NCBI GenBank assembly: GCA_025355325.1
Contig: JANXZX010000056.1
Location: forward strand, 31,299 to 95,298
DNA: 64,000 bases
Direction of reading: 5' to 3'
From: Geobacteraceae bacterium
Lineage (GTDB): Bacteria > Desulfobacterota > Desulfuromonadia > Geobacterales > Pseudopelobacteraceae
Shown: piece after piece, positions 1 to 8,200 of the stretch
How positions within the stretch are numbered: position 1 is the first letter of the stretch
Layout of the letters: each line of letters opens with the position of its first letter
Made by a program: the position numbers and the translations under genes
Notes under the pieces: model-generated
The model's input: the letters and a program-made list of their open reading frames with translations, nothing else
Databases searched by the model: none
What the model was told of the DNA's origin: nothing

Positions 1-433
1 CTGCTGCCGCCTTCTGATCCGGGACACCTGGAAGAGCACCAAGGCTCTCGGGGAAACGATCAAGTATCCTCAACAGATTATCCATGGCCCGGCTTTGGAC
101 AACCTGACCGTTTTCATAGCGGGCAAAACCTTTTAAACCACCACCAAGAATCGTTGCCATTTGCTCCTGCGTCAGGTGCAGCTTGCGTCGGATTCTCTTT
201 ATTTCCACAGCCATCAGCAACCCGTCTACTTGACGGCCAAAATCACGAAGCAGCTTTTCCGCCCGTCGGGCAGATTCCTTATCAACAACCGCTTCTCCAC
301 AGGCAGCACACTCTAGAATACGGTAATCAGGCACTGTCAGAGCATGCCCCTTGTAGCTGAAATGTTCTTCGACCACCTTTTCAAATAGATTGCCACCGCC
401 GCAGAGCGGACATGAATCACCTTGTTTGTACAT
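1..433 (-). CDS. mqsA: MqsA-type antitoxin (3' end beyond window)
   Basis: Antitoxin and DNA-binding autorepressor of an MqsRA toxin-antitoxin pair. The frame opens with ATG at 433 and stays open for 144 codons to the window edge, so the C-terminus is missing. The N-terminal zinc domain shows C8-x2-C11 and C42-x2-C45, the same 31-residue spacing between the pairs as in E. coli MqsA. The second half is an Xre-type helix-turn-helix with L-T-Q-E-Q and a GGG-x-x-x-F-x-R-Y-E-x-G match to the MqsA DNA-reading helix. The start lies one base after the mqsR stop (TGA-T-ATG), so translation is probably coupled. Toxin-first order is typical of mqsRA. The protein already equals or exceeds the E. coli length (131 residues), so little is likely missing. 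Confidence 0.9.
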   Translation of the reverse strand, partial: MYKQGDSCPLCGGGNLFEKVVEEHFSYKGHALTVPDYRILECAACGEAVVDKESARRAEKLLRDFGRQVDGLLMAVEIKRIRRKLHLTQEQMATILGGGLKGFARYENGQVVQSRAMDNLLRILDRFPESLGALPGVPDQKAAA

Positions 434-434
434 A

Positions 435-758
435 TCAGATAACCTCTACATCCAACGGTTTGAACGAAATAATTACACCCTTGCCGTCCAGGGATTTCTG
501 CAATTTAATGTAGATACCCACTTCACCATCATTGGTGCGGTACACATCCTGCCAGATTTTGGAGTTGCCATATATAGTCATTGATTTGTAAAATTCCCGT
601 GGGGCAAGACGCAGAACCCTGGTAATCATGGACTCATCGTCAAAGTAGCCCAGCATCGCGGCACCTTGACGACCTGAACGGGTAACGATGCGCGTAGACT
701 CGTGCAGCAGAAGCATCTTCAGTACATCAAGTCCGTAATGTGGTTTCCGTTTCTCCAT
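435..758 (-). CDS. mqsR: MqsR-type mRNA interferase toxin
   Basis: A 107-residue toxin of the MqsR family, RelE-fold ribonucleases that cleave mRNA at GCU in E. coli. The start at 758 has an AGGA ribosome site 9 nt upstream; a longer in-frame start 12 codons earlier lacks this and would add an unrelated N-terminus. The protein opens with M-E-K-R-x-P-H as in E. coli MqsR, and carries F-Y-K-S-M-T, I-W-Q-D-V-Y and a V-x-I-Y-I-K strand. These place the known catalytic residues at K58, Q70 and Y83 (E. coli K56, Q68, Y81). All key residues are present, so the toxin looks active. It is immediately followed by its antitoxin and lies 91 nt downstream of the M50 gene, with its own likely promoter between. 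Confidence 0.92.
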   Translation of the reverse strand: MEKRKPHYGLDVLKMLLLHESTRIVTRSGRQGAAMLGYFDDESMITRVLRLAPREFYKSMTIYGNSKIWQDVYRTNDGEVGIYIKLQKSLDGKGVIISFKPLDVEVI

Positions 759-802
759 ATTCTGTTGTCCTGAGTGTGAAATAATTAACGGCATTCGTCA
801 AT

Positions 803-829
803 AAAAAAGTATCATAATGATACTTTTTT
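803..829. promoter_or_regulatory. Palindromic operator/promoter of mqsRA
   Basis: A perfect inverted repeat with 13-bp arms around a single central base; the core is GTATCAT-A-ATGATAC and the flanks are A6 and T6. It lies between the M50 stop and mqsR. Read on the minus strand it contains TATGAT, a good -10, with a TTGATG-like -35 about 15 nt upstream, so a bound protein would occlude the promoter. MqsA family antitoxins bind palindromes at their own promoters, so autoregulation is the simplest reading. An alternative is a weak bidirectional terminator, because the A6/T6 flanks also allow a hairpin. Confidence 0.5.
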
Positions 830-849
830 ATCATCAAACATTTAGAGCC

Positions 850-3024
850 TTATATATCAAATCGCTTGATAAGCACGCGGCGGATATGCCGGTACCACTT
901 CATGGCCAGGGTCTCCGGGATATGGTCGAAACGGATAAACGCCCGCTCTCCGACACGGGTCAGGGTTGTTCCGGACAGCTCAAGATCAAACAGGAAGTTT
1001 TTCTTGAAGGATTGTGGTTTCTTGCTTTCGTTAGGGTCAAGCGCTATGGAACCGCCGCCGCTCACGCTCAGGGCCATGCTCGGCAATTCATTGGATGCGG
1101 CCGGAACCTCTCGAACTACCACCGCAGGGATAACCGTTGCCAGATTACCTGCCAACCTCGCTTCGATCTTTCTGGTCCTGTTGCGGATCAACTCCACATC
1201 ATCCTGCTCCACCACAATACGTACGACAGAATGTGAAAAATCAACCACATAGCCAAGCGGCGCCCCTTTTTTAACAAATCTGCCCGGAAGATCTTCTGCT
1301 TGCGGGAGGAGAAAGACGCCATCGGCAGGGCTGCGAATTAAAAGACCGCTGACGCGTTCGCGAGCCCGGGCAAGGTCAGCTTTGGATTTGATCAATTCTT
1401 CCTTCAATACTTCTGCCGCAGCCCTGTCGGTGACGGTGCTGAGCTGGTATCGGGCCTCGACCTCCCCGAGATTCCCTTTGAGAACGTTTACCTCTTTATC
1501 TAGCTTTTGTGCTTCACAGAGGATAAGCGGAGTCCCCCGGCGCACCACGGAATTGGGAGCTGCCAGAAAGTGAGTGACAAAGCCGTCCGCTCCGGCGTTT
1601 ACCTGCGACTCTATGGGGATCCAGGTGACTCCTTCAACCACCGTGAACGTGGGTATTTCCACGACCATGACTGTTGACAGCAACAGGGCGACAGTCATCG
1701 CGCCGGCTAACAGACTACGCACACGGTAATGCTGCATCAGGGGATCAGACGACATGTGCTCAATAAGTTTTTTAAGCGGGAACACGATAAAGCTTAAAAG
1801 TGTCCAGAGTGCAATCAGCACCCCGATCAAAAAAAACTTGCCGGCAATGAACAGGATGATGGCTGTCATGATGAATATGCGGTACACGAATGAGGCCACG
1901 CCGTAAAAGGCCAGCCAGCAGGCTTCTCCCGCACTCCGGGCAGTGGTCTGTACTTCGGAGATGCAGAGCAGGCGGCGTTTTATGAAATAGCCGAGATATT
2001 CACTGCTCCGGGCTGCCAGATTCGGTATTTCCAGGAAATCGGACAGGATGTAATAGGCATCATAGCGGATCAGCGGGTTGCCGTTCATAAGCAGGGTGGA
2101 AACACCGCCAATGATCATCATGTTGTATGCCACCGCCCGCACCGTGCCGGGCCCGGCATTTACCCAGACCACCACCGCCAGAGCCGCCAGAAAGAGTTCA
2201 ACAAGAATTCCGGCGGCGCCAACCAGCATGCGCTTCTTTTTGTCGCTGAATGAGTATGACGATGTAGCATCAACATAGGGGATCGGAACAAAAACAAGTA
2301 GCATGATGCCCATTTCATGAACTTCGCCACCCCAGCGTTTTACCGCATAGCCATGTCCAAATTCGTGAAAGGCCTTAAAGATTGGATAGACGAGGGAAAG
2401 AATCAGAACGTTTTCCAGGCTGAGGACTCGATCAGTGACATTGGAGGTTAGTTCACCCCAGTGTACTCCGGCTAAAAGCAGTCCGTAGATTACCACGGAC
2501 AACCAGAGCAGAGCGCCGAACCAGCCGAATAACGGGCTGACCAGAATCATGGTACGTTCAAGAAATGTATCGGGGTCAAACAGAGGAAAACGGAGTGACG
2601 TGGGTGAGGCGATATAGCTGATCAATTTGCTGCGTTTCTCTCGCAGGTTCCTCTCGCTCAGTTCGGACATGTCGGGGAGAAGATCGGATTGCAGTCCGTC
2701 AAAACGATGAATCTGCGACAGCAGGCTGATAATCTCTTCCTGAGTCGGCAGGTTATCGCCAAGATGTACAAAGGCAGCGTCCCAGATATCTGCCATGGTG
2801 CGCTTGCCATCCATCAAACCAGTTATGAAATAGGCTTCCGGGGAAATCCGGTGAAAACGACCGGTGGAATGATCTTGCAGGACATACCATTCTTTGCCGC
2901 GAAAGCACTGCCGTTGAGTCTGGATATGGCTGCGCAGGCGCGGTTTGAGGCCAGCCACCCGGTACCAGGACTGGCTGTAAAGGTTCTTTTCATTTTGTCC
3001 GCTTGCTAGGGCCACCAGTACCAC
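850..3024 (-). CDS. PqqD-like / M50 site-2 protease / HlyD fusion protein
   Basis: A 724-residue multi-domain membrane protein. Residues about 43-108 resemble the PqqD-type winged-helix fold, a peptide-binding domain in other systems. Residues about 155-450 form a polytopic M50 (site-2) metalloprotease: H220-E-F-G-H224 is the zinc HExxH motif, and N-G-N-P-L-I-R-Y-D around 314-322 is the second M50 motif. After a further membrane segment, residues about 460-700 form a periplasmic HlyD/biotinyl-lipoyl-like adaptor with a short coiled coil (about 520-570). All proposed catalytic residues are present, so it is probably an active protease tethered to an adaptor. The start is a GTG that overlaps the upstream adaptor gene by 19 nt, suggesting coupling; a GTG three codons further in is also possible. 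Last gene of the giant-protein operon. Inferred role: recognising, processing or exporting the giant protein. Confidence 0.82.
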   Translation of the reverse strand: MVLVALASGQNEKNLYSQSWYRVAGLKPRLRSHIQTQRQCFRGKEWYVLQDHSTGRFHRISPEAYFITGLMDGKRTMADIWDAAFVHLGDNLPTQEEIISLLSQIHRFDGLQSDLLPDMSELSERNLREKRSKLISYIASPTSLRFPLFDPDTFLERTMILVSPLFGWFGALLWLSVVIYGLLLAGVHWGELTSNVTDRVLSLENVLILSLVYPIFKAFHEFGHGYAVKRWGGEVHEMGIMLLVFVPIPYVDATSSYSFSDKKKRMLVGAAGILVELFLAALAVVVWVNAGPGTVRAVAYNMMIIGGVSTLLMNGNPLIRYDAYYILSDFLEIPNLAARSSEYLGYFIKRRLLCISEVQTTARSAGEACWLAFYGVASFVYRIFIMTAIILFIAGKFFLIGVLIALWTLLSFIVFPLKKLIEHMSSDPLMQHYRVRSLLAGAMTVALLLSTVMVVEIPTFTVVEGVTWIPIESQVNAGADGFVTHFLAAPNSVVRRGTPLILCEAQKLDKEVNVLKGNLGEVEARYQLSTVTDRAAAEVLKEELIKSKADLARARERVSGLLIRSPADGVFLLPQAEDLPGRFVKKGAPLGYVVDFSHSVVRIVVEQDDVELIRNRTRKIEARLAGNLATVIPAVVVREVPAASNELPSMALSVSGGGSIALDPNESKKPQSFKKNFLFDLELSGTTLTRVGERAFIRFDHIPETLAMKWYRHIRRVLIKRFDI

Positions 3025-4868
3025 ACCTTCATCCGCATCCAGTCGCTCAAATCGCGGGTCCAGATGGAAATTAGCCGCCGCCGGTCAACCGATATCTTGC
3101 CAATGCCTTCCATACCTGGCCTCAGCACGTCGCTTGACTTGATCAATTTTGCCTCAACGCGGAAAAAGTTTTTCCCCTCCTTTTGTGATGATATCGGGGT
3201 AATCTTTTCAACCTCAAACTCAAAATTTCTGTCCATGAGGGCCGGTAAAACCAGGATGCCGCGCTGCTGTGGTCGAACATCGGCAATCCGGTATTCGTCC
3301 ACCTGAAGTATAACGCGGTAGGCATTCAGAGGAGCCAGTTCAAACAGAACCTCTCCCTGTTCGACCGATCCGTCAATTCTCTGGCTGAGATCGCCGGTGA
3401 CCACGATTCCGTCGAATGGAGCGACCAGAGTGGTTCGTTTCAATTGGCTCTGGACAAGGTCAAGCTGCGCCGTGGCCTGATCGAGCTGTGAAGTGATGAT
3501 ATTCGCTTTTGCCCGGTCGTTCGTCGCTATCGCCTCTTGGCGTTGGCGCTGGTACTGTGTTTGCTGGTTCATCCATTTGCCGCGCTCCAGATGCAGATCT
3601 CTGGCGTCCAGACTACAGAGGACAGTACCTTTCTTGACCAGAGCACCTGATCGAACAGCAGCATATTTGACGTAGCCGTTAAACGGAGAAACTATTGATC
3701 TGCGAACCAGCGGTTCCAACGTCGTATTGGCGGTGAGGCGGTATTCGCCGGTTGCTTTTGAAAAGAAAACGATTACTGCGATCACCAGTACGGCAACCAG
3801 TTTGCGACCGATATATCCGGCACCGAGAAAACGTTCCGCCTGCTTTTTGAGCGAATCGGCAGCTTTCAGAATCAGCAGCTTGTCATTTTGGCGCTTTGCT
3901 TCAAGAATTGGAGCAATCAGGGCGAAAATTCCACGACATATTTTGACTTCATCTTCCTGAAACGGAAAATCCGCCGGACGCTCCAGAGAAATGGCACCGT
4001 GATACCGTTCCCGGGAATGCAGAGGTATCGTCAGAATTGATTCACCAGCCTGCTGCCGGGAGAGTTCCTCGTGGTCACGGGTGACCAGGATCTTTGCGCC
4101 GGGTGGAAGCGGATAGATCATCTCGCTTCGCTGGAGAATGGCCTCCTCCATTGTGCTGCATATAAAGCGGATGAGATTCATCTGTTTGCCGAACGTGGCA
4201 CTGTGTGAAACAGCCTCAAGCCGGACATGGTTCTTTTTTGCAAAACCGAGACTAACCCGGTCGCATTTCATAAGAGTCGCCATTTCGGTGACAAAGACCA
4301 TGCTTGCATCGCTGAAACGCTCCTCGGCAAGAACACTTGCCAGCAGGTCGAACGATGACTTCATCCCCGTTACCAGTACTGAAGTGTCGCCGGACATCCT
4401 GCGCCGGAAATACAATTCCAGCCATGAAACACCCCACTGGAGCTGTTCCATGCAGCTGGTCAATTCCGCTTCAGACTCGGCGGCAACTTCCAGAGCAACC
4501 ACGCCATACAGGGCGTTGTCGATTAAAATAGGGTATGAAACGGCATAGCGGGAAGTGGCGGTCGATGAAGCGGAGGAGTCGGTCAGTCGGGCAAGAAGGC
4601 CGCAGCGCTGTTCGAGGGAGCTTTCACAGATTTCAGCAAGTCGTTCGGGGTCGGAGTTGCCTTCCGGCCAGCTGGCAACCGGCGCATAGGAGTCCGAGCC
4701 CGATGTTTCTATTACCAGCAGGCCCTGCACGGCATCCGTAATAAGAGAAGACTGTAGGGCAAGCCAGTAGTAAAAATAATCATCCCCGGCGGCATTCCTG
4801 AAAAACGACCATAAGGCAGGAATACCGTCGGGGGCTTTGTGTTGTTCTGTGGTGAAATCAGAGTCCAT
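3006..4868 (-). CDS. GAF domain-HlyD membrane fusion adaptor
   Basis: A 620-residue protein. A cytoplasmic half holds a GAF domain (about 175-325), probably preceded by a second degenerate GAF-like domain (about 35-150). One transmembrane helix follows (about 355-371, rich in V, I, L and F). The periplasmic half is HlyD-like: split lipoyl-like strands at about 390-422 (S-P-F-N-G-Y-V) and 478-512 (A-P-F-D-G-I-V) flank a helical hairpin (about 425-475) and lead to a beta-barrel. HlyD adaptors bridge inner-membrane exporters to TolC; the GAF domain suggests sensing or regulation of export. Starts 10 nt after the DUF3467 stop with no strong ribosome site, so translation is probably coupled; its end overlaps the M50 gene. 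No ABC ATPase accompanies it. Confidence 0.85.
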   Translation of the reverse strand: MDSDFTTEQHKAPDGIPALWSFFRNAAGDDYFYYWLALQSSLITDAVQGLLVIETSGSDSYAPVASWPEGNSDPERLAEICESSLEQRCGLLARLTDSSASSTATSRYAVSYPILIDNALYGVVALEVAAESEAELTSCMEQLQWGVSWLELYFRRRMSGDTSVLVTGMKSSFDLLASVLAEERFSDASMVFVTEMATLMKCDRVSLGFAKKNHVRLEAVSHSATFGKQMNLIRFICSTMEEAILQRSEMIYPLPPGAKILVTRDHEELSRQQAGESILTIPLHSRERYHGAISLERPADFPFQEDEVKICRGIFALIAPILEAKRQNDKLLILKAADSLKKQAERFLGAGYIGRKLVAVLVIAVIVFFSKATGEYRLTANTTLEPLVRRSIVSPFNGYVKYAAVRSGALVKKGTVLCSLDARDLHLERGKWMNQQTQYQRQRQEAIATNDRAKANIITSQLDQATAQLDLVQSQLKRTTLVAPFDGIVVTGDLSQRIDGSVEQGEVLFELAPLNAYRVILQVDEYRIADVRPQQRGILVLPALMDRNFEFEVEKITPISSQKEGKNFFRVEAKLIKSSDVLRPGMEGIGKISVDRRRLISIWTRDLSDWMRMKVWYWWP

Positions 4869-4878
4869 TTATAAATAA

Positions 4879-5193
4879 TCAATCAATTGGAAGTGGGCCA
4901 AAAGCTGCCTCGTACTGTTGAAGAACACCGGTCAGGATATGAGCCAGACGCTTTGCTGCGTAGGGGTTCAAAATAATCCGGTCGGTCAGTTCCACTGTGA
5001 TGCCATTTTGGGCTACGTTCACGGTCTGATTGGTACCGAACAGCACGGAAACTTCTTCTCTCGTACTTGATACATTGCAGACGTTCGCATATGTAGTCTT
5101 CATTTTGGTTTGATCCCAGTTGATTCGTGGCCCTTCAGCCAGTGTTTTTGCTTCTTCTACTTTGTTCTCATCAGCTCTGTTTTTCTCAGCCAT
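4879..5193 (-). CDS. DUF3467 family protein
   Basis: A 104-residue soluble protein matching DUF3467: an N-x-x-x-V-x-x-x-x-E-E-V-x-V-L-F-G-x-N strand pattern and a C-terminal helix following N-P-Y-A-A-K-R-L. In other bacteria this small family sits in varied operons and has no known activity. Strong ribosome site (GAAGGAG) upstream of the start. Lies 63 nt downstream of the giant gene, after a hairpin, and 10 nt before the GAF-HlyD gene. The context suggests an accessory role in secretion or assembly of the giant protein; the sequence shows no catalytic motif. Confidence 0.8.
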   Translation of the reverse strand: MAEKNRADENKVEEAKTLAEGPRINWDQTKMKTTYANVCNVSSTREEVSVLFGTNQTVNVAQNGITVELTDRIILNPYAAKRLAHILTGVLQQYEAAFGPLPID

Positions 5194-5221
5194 TACTTTC
5201 TCCTTCTATTGCTGTGGATTT

Positions 5222-5242
5222 ACATCCGGAAACTCCGGATGT
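5222..5242 (-). promoter_or_regulatory. Intercistronic hairpin after the giant gene
   Basis: A perfect 9-bp stem (ACATCCGGA / TCCGGATGT) with a 3-nt loop between the giant gene stop and the DUF3467 start. No T-run follows on the minus strand, so it is not a standard intrinsic terminator. It could instead partly attenuate transcription, stabilise the 3' end of the giant message, or mark an RNA-processing site that sets different levels for the export genes. Confidence 0.55.
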
Positions 5243-5256
5243 TGTGAAGTATAATC

Positions 5257-8200
5257 TTAATTCCATTTCTGGAAGCGCCGGTTACGTTCCTGCTGTTCAA
5301 GCTTTTTGAATGAGTCTGAATTGATACGCGTCTTTCGTTCCGAAGGCAAGGCAGAATTGACATTCCAGCCCGTGTATCCGGCGACAAGTGTGCCAAGAAT
5401 CATATTGGTATCATCTTCTTTTTCGACGTTTTGTTTACTATCATCGCTCTCGTTTGTTTTCAACGCGTAATGTGTTCGGTGATGCTCCAAGCCAAGCTTT
5501 TCTGCTACAAAATCTCCGTCGGTGACCGGTACAGTTGCTGACCCGGCTGCAGCAGCATCTTCAGGTTTTACAGAGACAGGTACTTCAACCCCGTCATCCT
5601 CAAATTCCAACTCCTGGAAGAAGTCGATTATCTGCTGCATATTCTGAGAAGCTATCATGGCTGACGCATGGTGGTTCAATGATGGTGCTTCCAATGCATC
5701 AGAGCTTCCTGAAAGCCTGGCCGGGGTAATGCTCGTCGCTTGAAGATCAGAACTACGGATGCCGCCAATGGAATCAAATAGTTCTGAACTCAGGTTCGCC
5801 CGGGATGAAGAATTAAACAGTCCGGACTGGGTAAAGTCAAACAGATTCAGCGGTAAACCTCTTACGGTGACAGACTCCACTAACCCGTTATTCATGATTA
5901 CTTCGCCCGTCTCGCCAATCATAAGGTCATTTTGGAGATTACCATCAAAAATATCGTTTCCGGCTCCACCGATCATGATGTTTTTGCCACTGCCGGCAAT
6001 GAGTGTGTCATCGCCGCCGAACGTCGGATCTATGCTCTCTATAGAAACAATGTACGCTGCTTTCCACGTTACTTTTCCGTTGTCACCTGACAGGACGTCG
6101 TTTCCTGTCCAGCCATTAAGATAGTCTATTCCGAAGCCTCCAATCAGAATATCGTTGCCGGATGCGGAAATGATGACGTCATCACCGCCAAATTGCGGCA
6201 ACGTACTGAACACCGTGCCTCCTGTTGACCAGTTAACGTTGAAGTCAAAATAAACGCCACCGTTGTCACCTACCATAACATCGAAGCCTGAACCGGCACT
6301 TAACCGGTCATTTCCCATGCCGCCGAATATGACATTTATGCCGTCTCCAAGGATAATGATGTCGTCACCGCCGGTGGAAGCTGCTGCATCGGTAGTGCTG
6401 GCAAACTGGAGGAAACCGATTACGTCGTAGTGGAAATCGCCGTTGTCGCCGAGGACGGCGTTGGTACTCGAAGCGGTCTGCCCGGCAGTGATAATGTCAT
6501 TACCAAAACCTCCGATGATGTAGTTAATGCCGTTGCCAACGGTTATGATGTCATCGCCGCCAAGAATGAGTATGACAGATGCAGCCTTCTTGCCTGTAAC
6601 GTTGATTGTGTCGTTACTGTCACCAGGAGTTGGCAGTGAGGATGTTATCTCAACGAGGATATCGGCAGCGCTGAAGGCTATGGTGCCATTGTCGCCAAGG
6701 ATTTCGTTACGGCCGGTGCCGGCAGTTATCGTATCACCGCCGATGCCGCCGATGATGACGTTGGTGCCGTTACCGGCGGTGATGACATCGTTGCCGCCAA
6801 GGTTGGTTACCGAAGAGGTTGCATCTGTCAGCCAGGCTGCGCCGGCTGTGTCGTAGTTGACCGTGCCGTTGTCGCCAAGGAGCGTGTTGGTGCCGTTGCC
6901 GACTTTGATGGTGTCATTGCCCATGCCGCCAAGGACGAGGTTTTTGCCGTCACCGAGGGTGATAGCGTCGTTGCCGCCGGTGTCTGCAACGGTGTCGGTG
7001 GTGCGGGCGGTCTGGAGTACTCCGGCTGTGTCGTAGTGGAGGTCGCCGTTGTCGCCAAGGACTACGTTGGCGCTGGTTGCGGTCTGACCGGCGGTGATGG
7101 TGTCGTTGCCGAAGCCGCCGATGATAGTGTTGGTGCCGTCGCCGACTGCTACGGTGTCGTCGCCGCCAAGTGAAAGTGATGCAGAGCTTGCCTGTTTAAG
7201 GGCATCGGCTGCGTTGTAGATAATGCTGCCGCTGTCGCCAAGGATGGTGTTGCTGCCGGTGCCGGCTGTTATGCTATCTCCGCTCATGCCGCCGATGATG
7301 ACGTTGGTGCCGTTACCGGCGGTAATGGCATCGGTGCCGCCAAGGTCGGTTACGGTGGAGGTTGCATCTTTCAGCCAGGCTGCGCCGGTTGTGTCGTAGT
7401 TGACCGTGCCGTTATCGCCGAGAAGCGTGTTGGTGCCGTTGCCGACTTTGATGGTGTCGCTGCCCATGCCGCCAATGACAAGGTTTTTGCCGTCGCCGAG
7501 GGTGATGGCGTTGGTGCCGCCGGTGGCTGCAACGGTGTCAGTGGTGCGGGCGGTCTGAAGAACTCCGGCTGTGTCGTAGTGGAGGTCGCCGTTGTCGCCG
7601 AGGACTATGTTGCTGCTGGTTAAAGTCTGACCGGCGGTGATGGTGTCGTTGCCGAAGCCGCCGATGATAGTGTTGGTGCCGTCGCCGACTGCTACGGTGT
7701 CGTCGCCGCCAAGTGAAAGTGATGCAGAGCCTGCCTGTTTAAGGGCATCGGCTGCGTTGTAGGTAATGCTGCCGCTGTCGCCAAGGATGGTGTTGCTGCC
7801 GGTACCGGCTGTTATGCTATCTCCGCTCATGCCGCCGATGATGACGTTGGTGCCGTTGCCGGCGGTGATGACATCGTTGCTGCCAAGGTCGGTTACGGTG
7901 GAGGTTGCATCTTTCAGCCAGGCGGTGCCGGTTGTGTCGTAGTTGACCGTGCCGTTATCGCCTAGAAGCGTGTTGGTGCCGTTGCCGACTTTGATAGTGT
8001 CGGTGCCCATGCCGCCAAGTACGAGGTTTTTGCCGTCGCCGAGGGTGATGGTGTCGTTGCCGCCGGTGGAGGCATCGGTGTCGGTGGTGCGGGCGGTCTG
8101 GAGTACTCCGGCTGCGCCGTAGAGGAGTTCGCCGTTATCGCCGAGGACTATGTTGCTGCTGGTTGCGGTCTGACCGGCGGTGATGGAGTCGTTGCCCATG

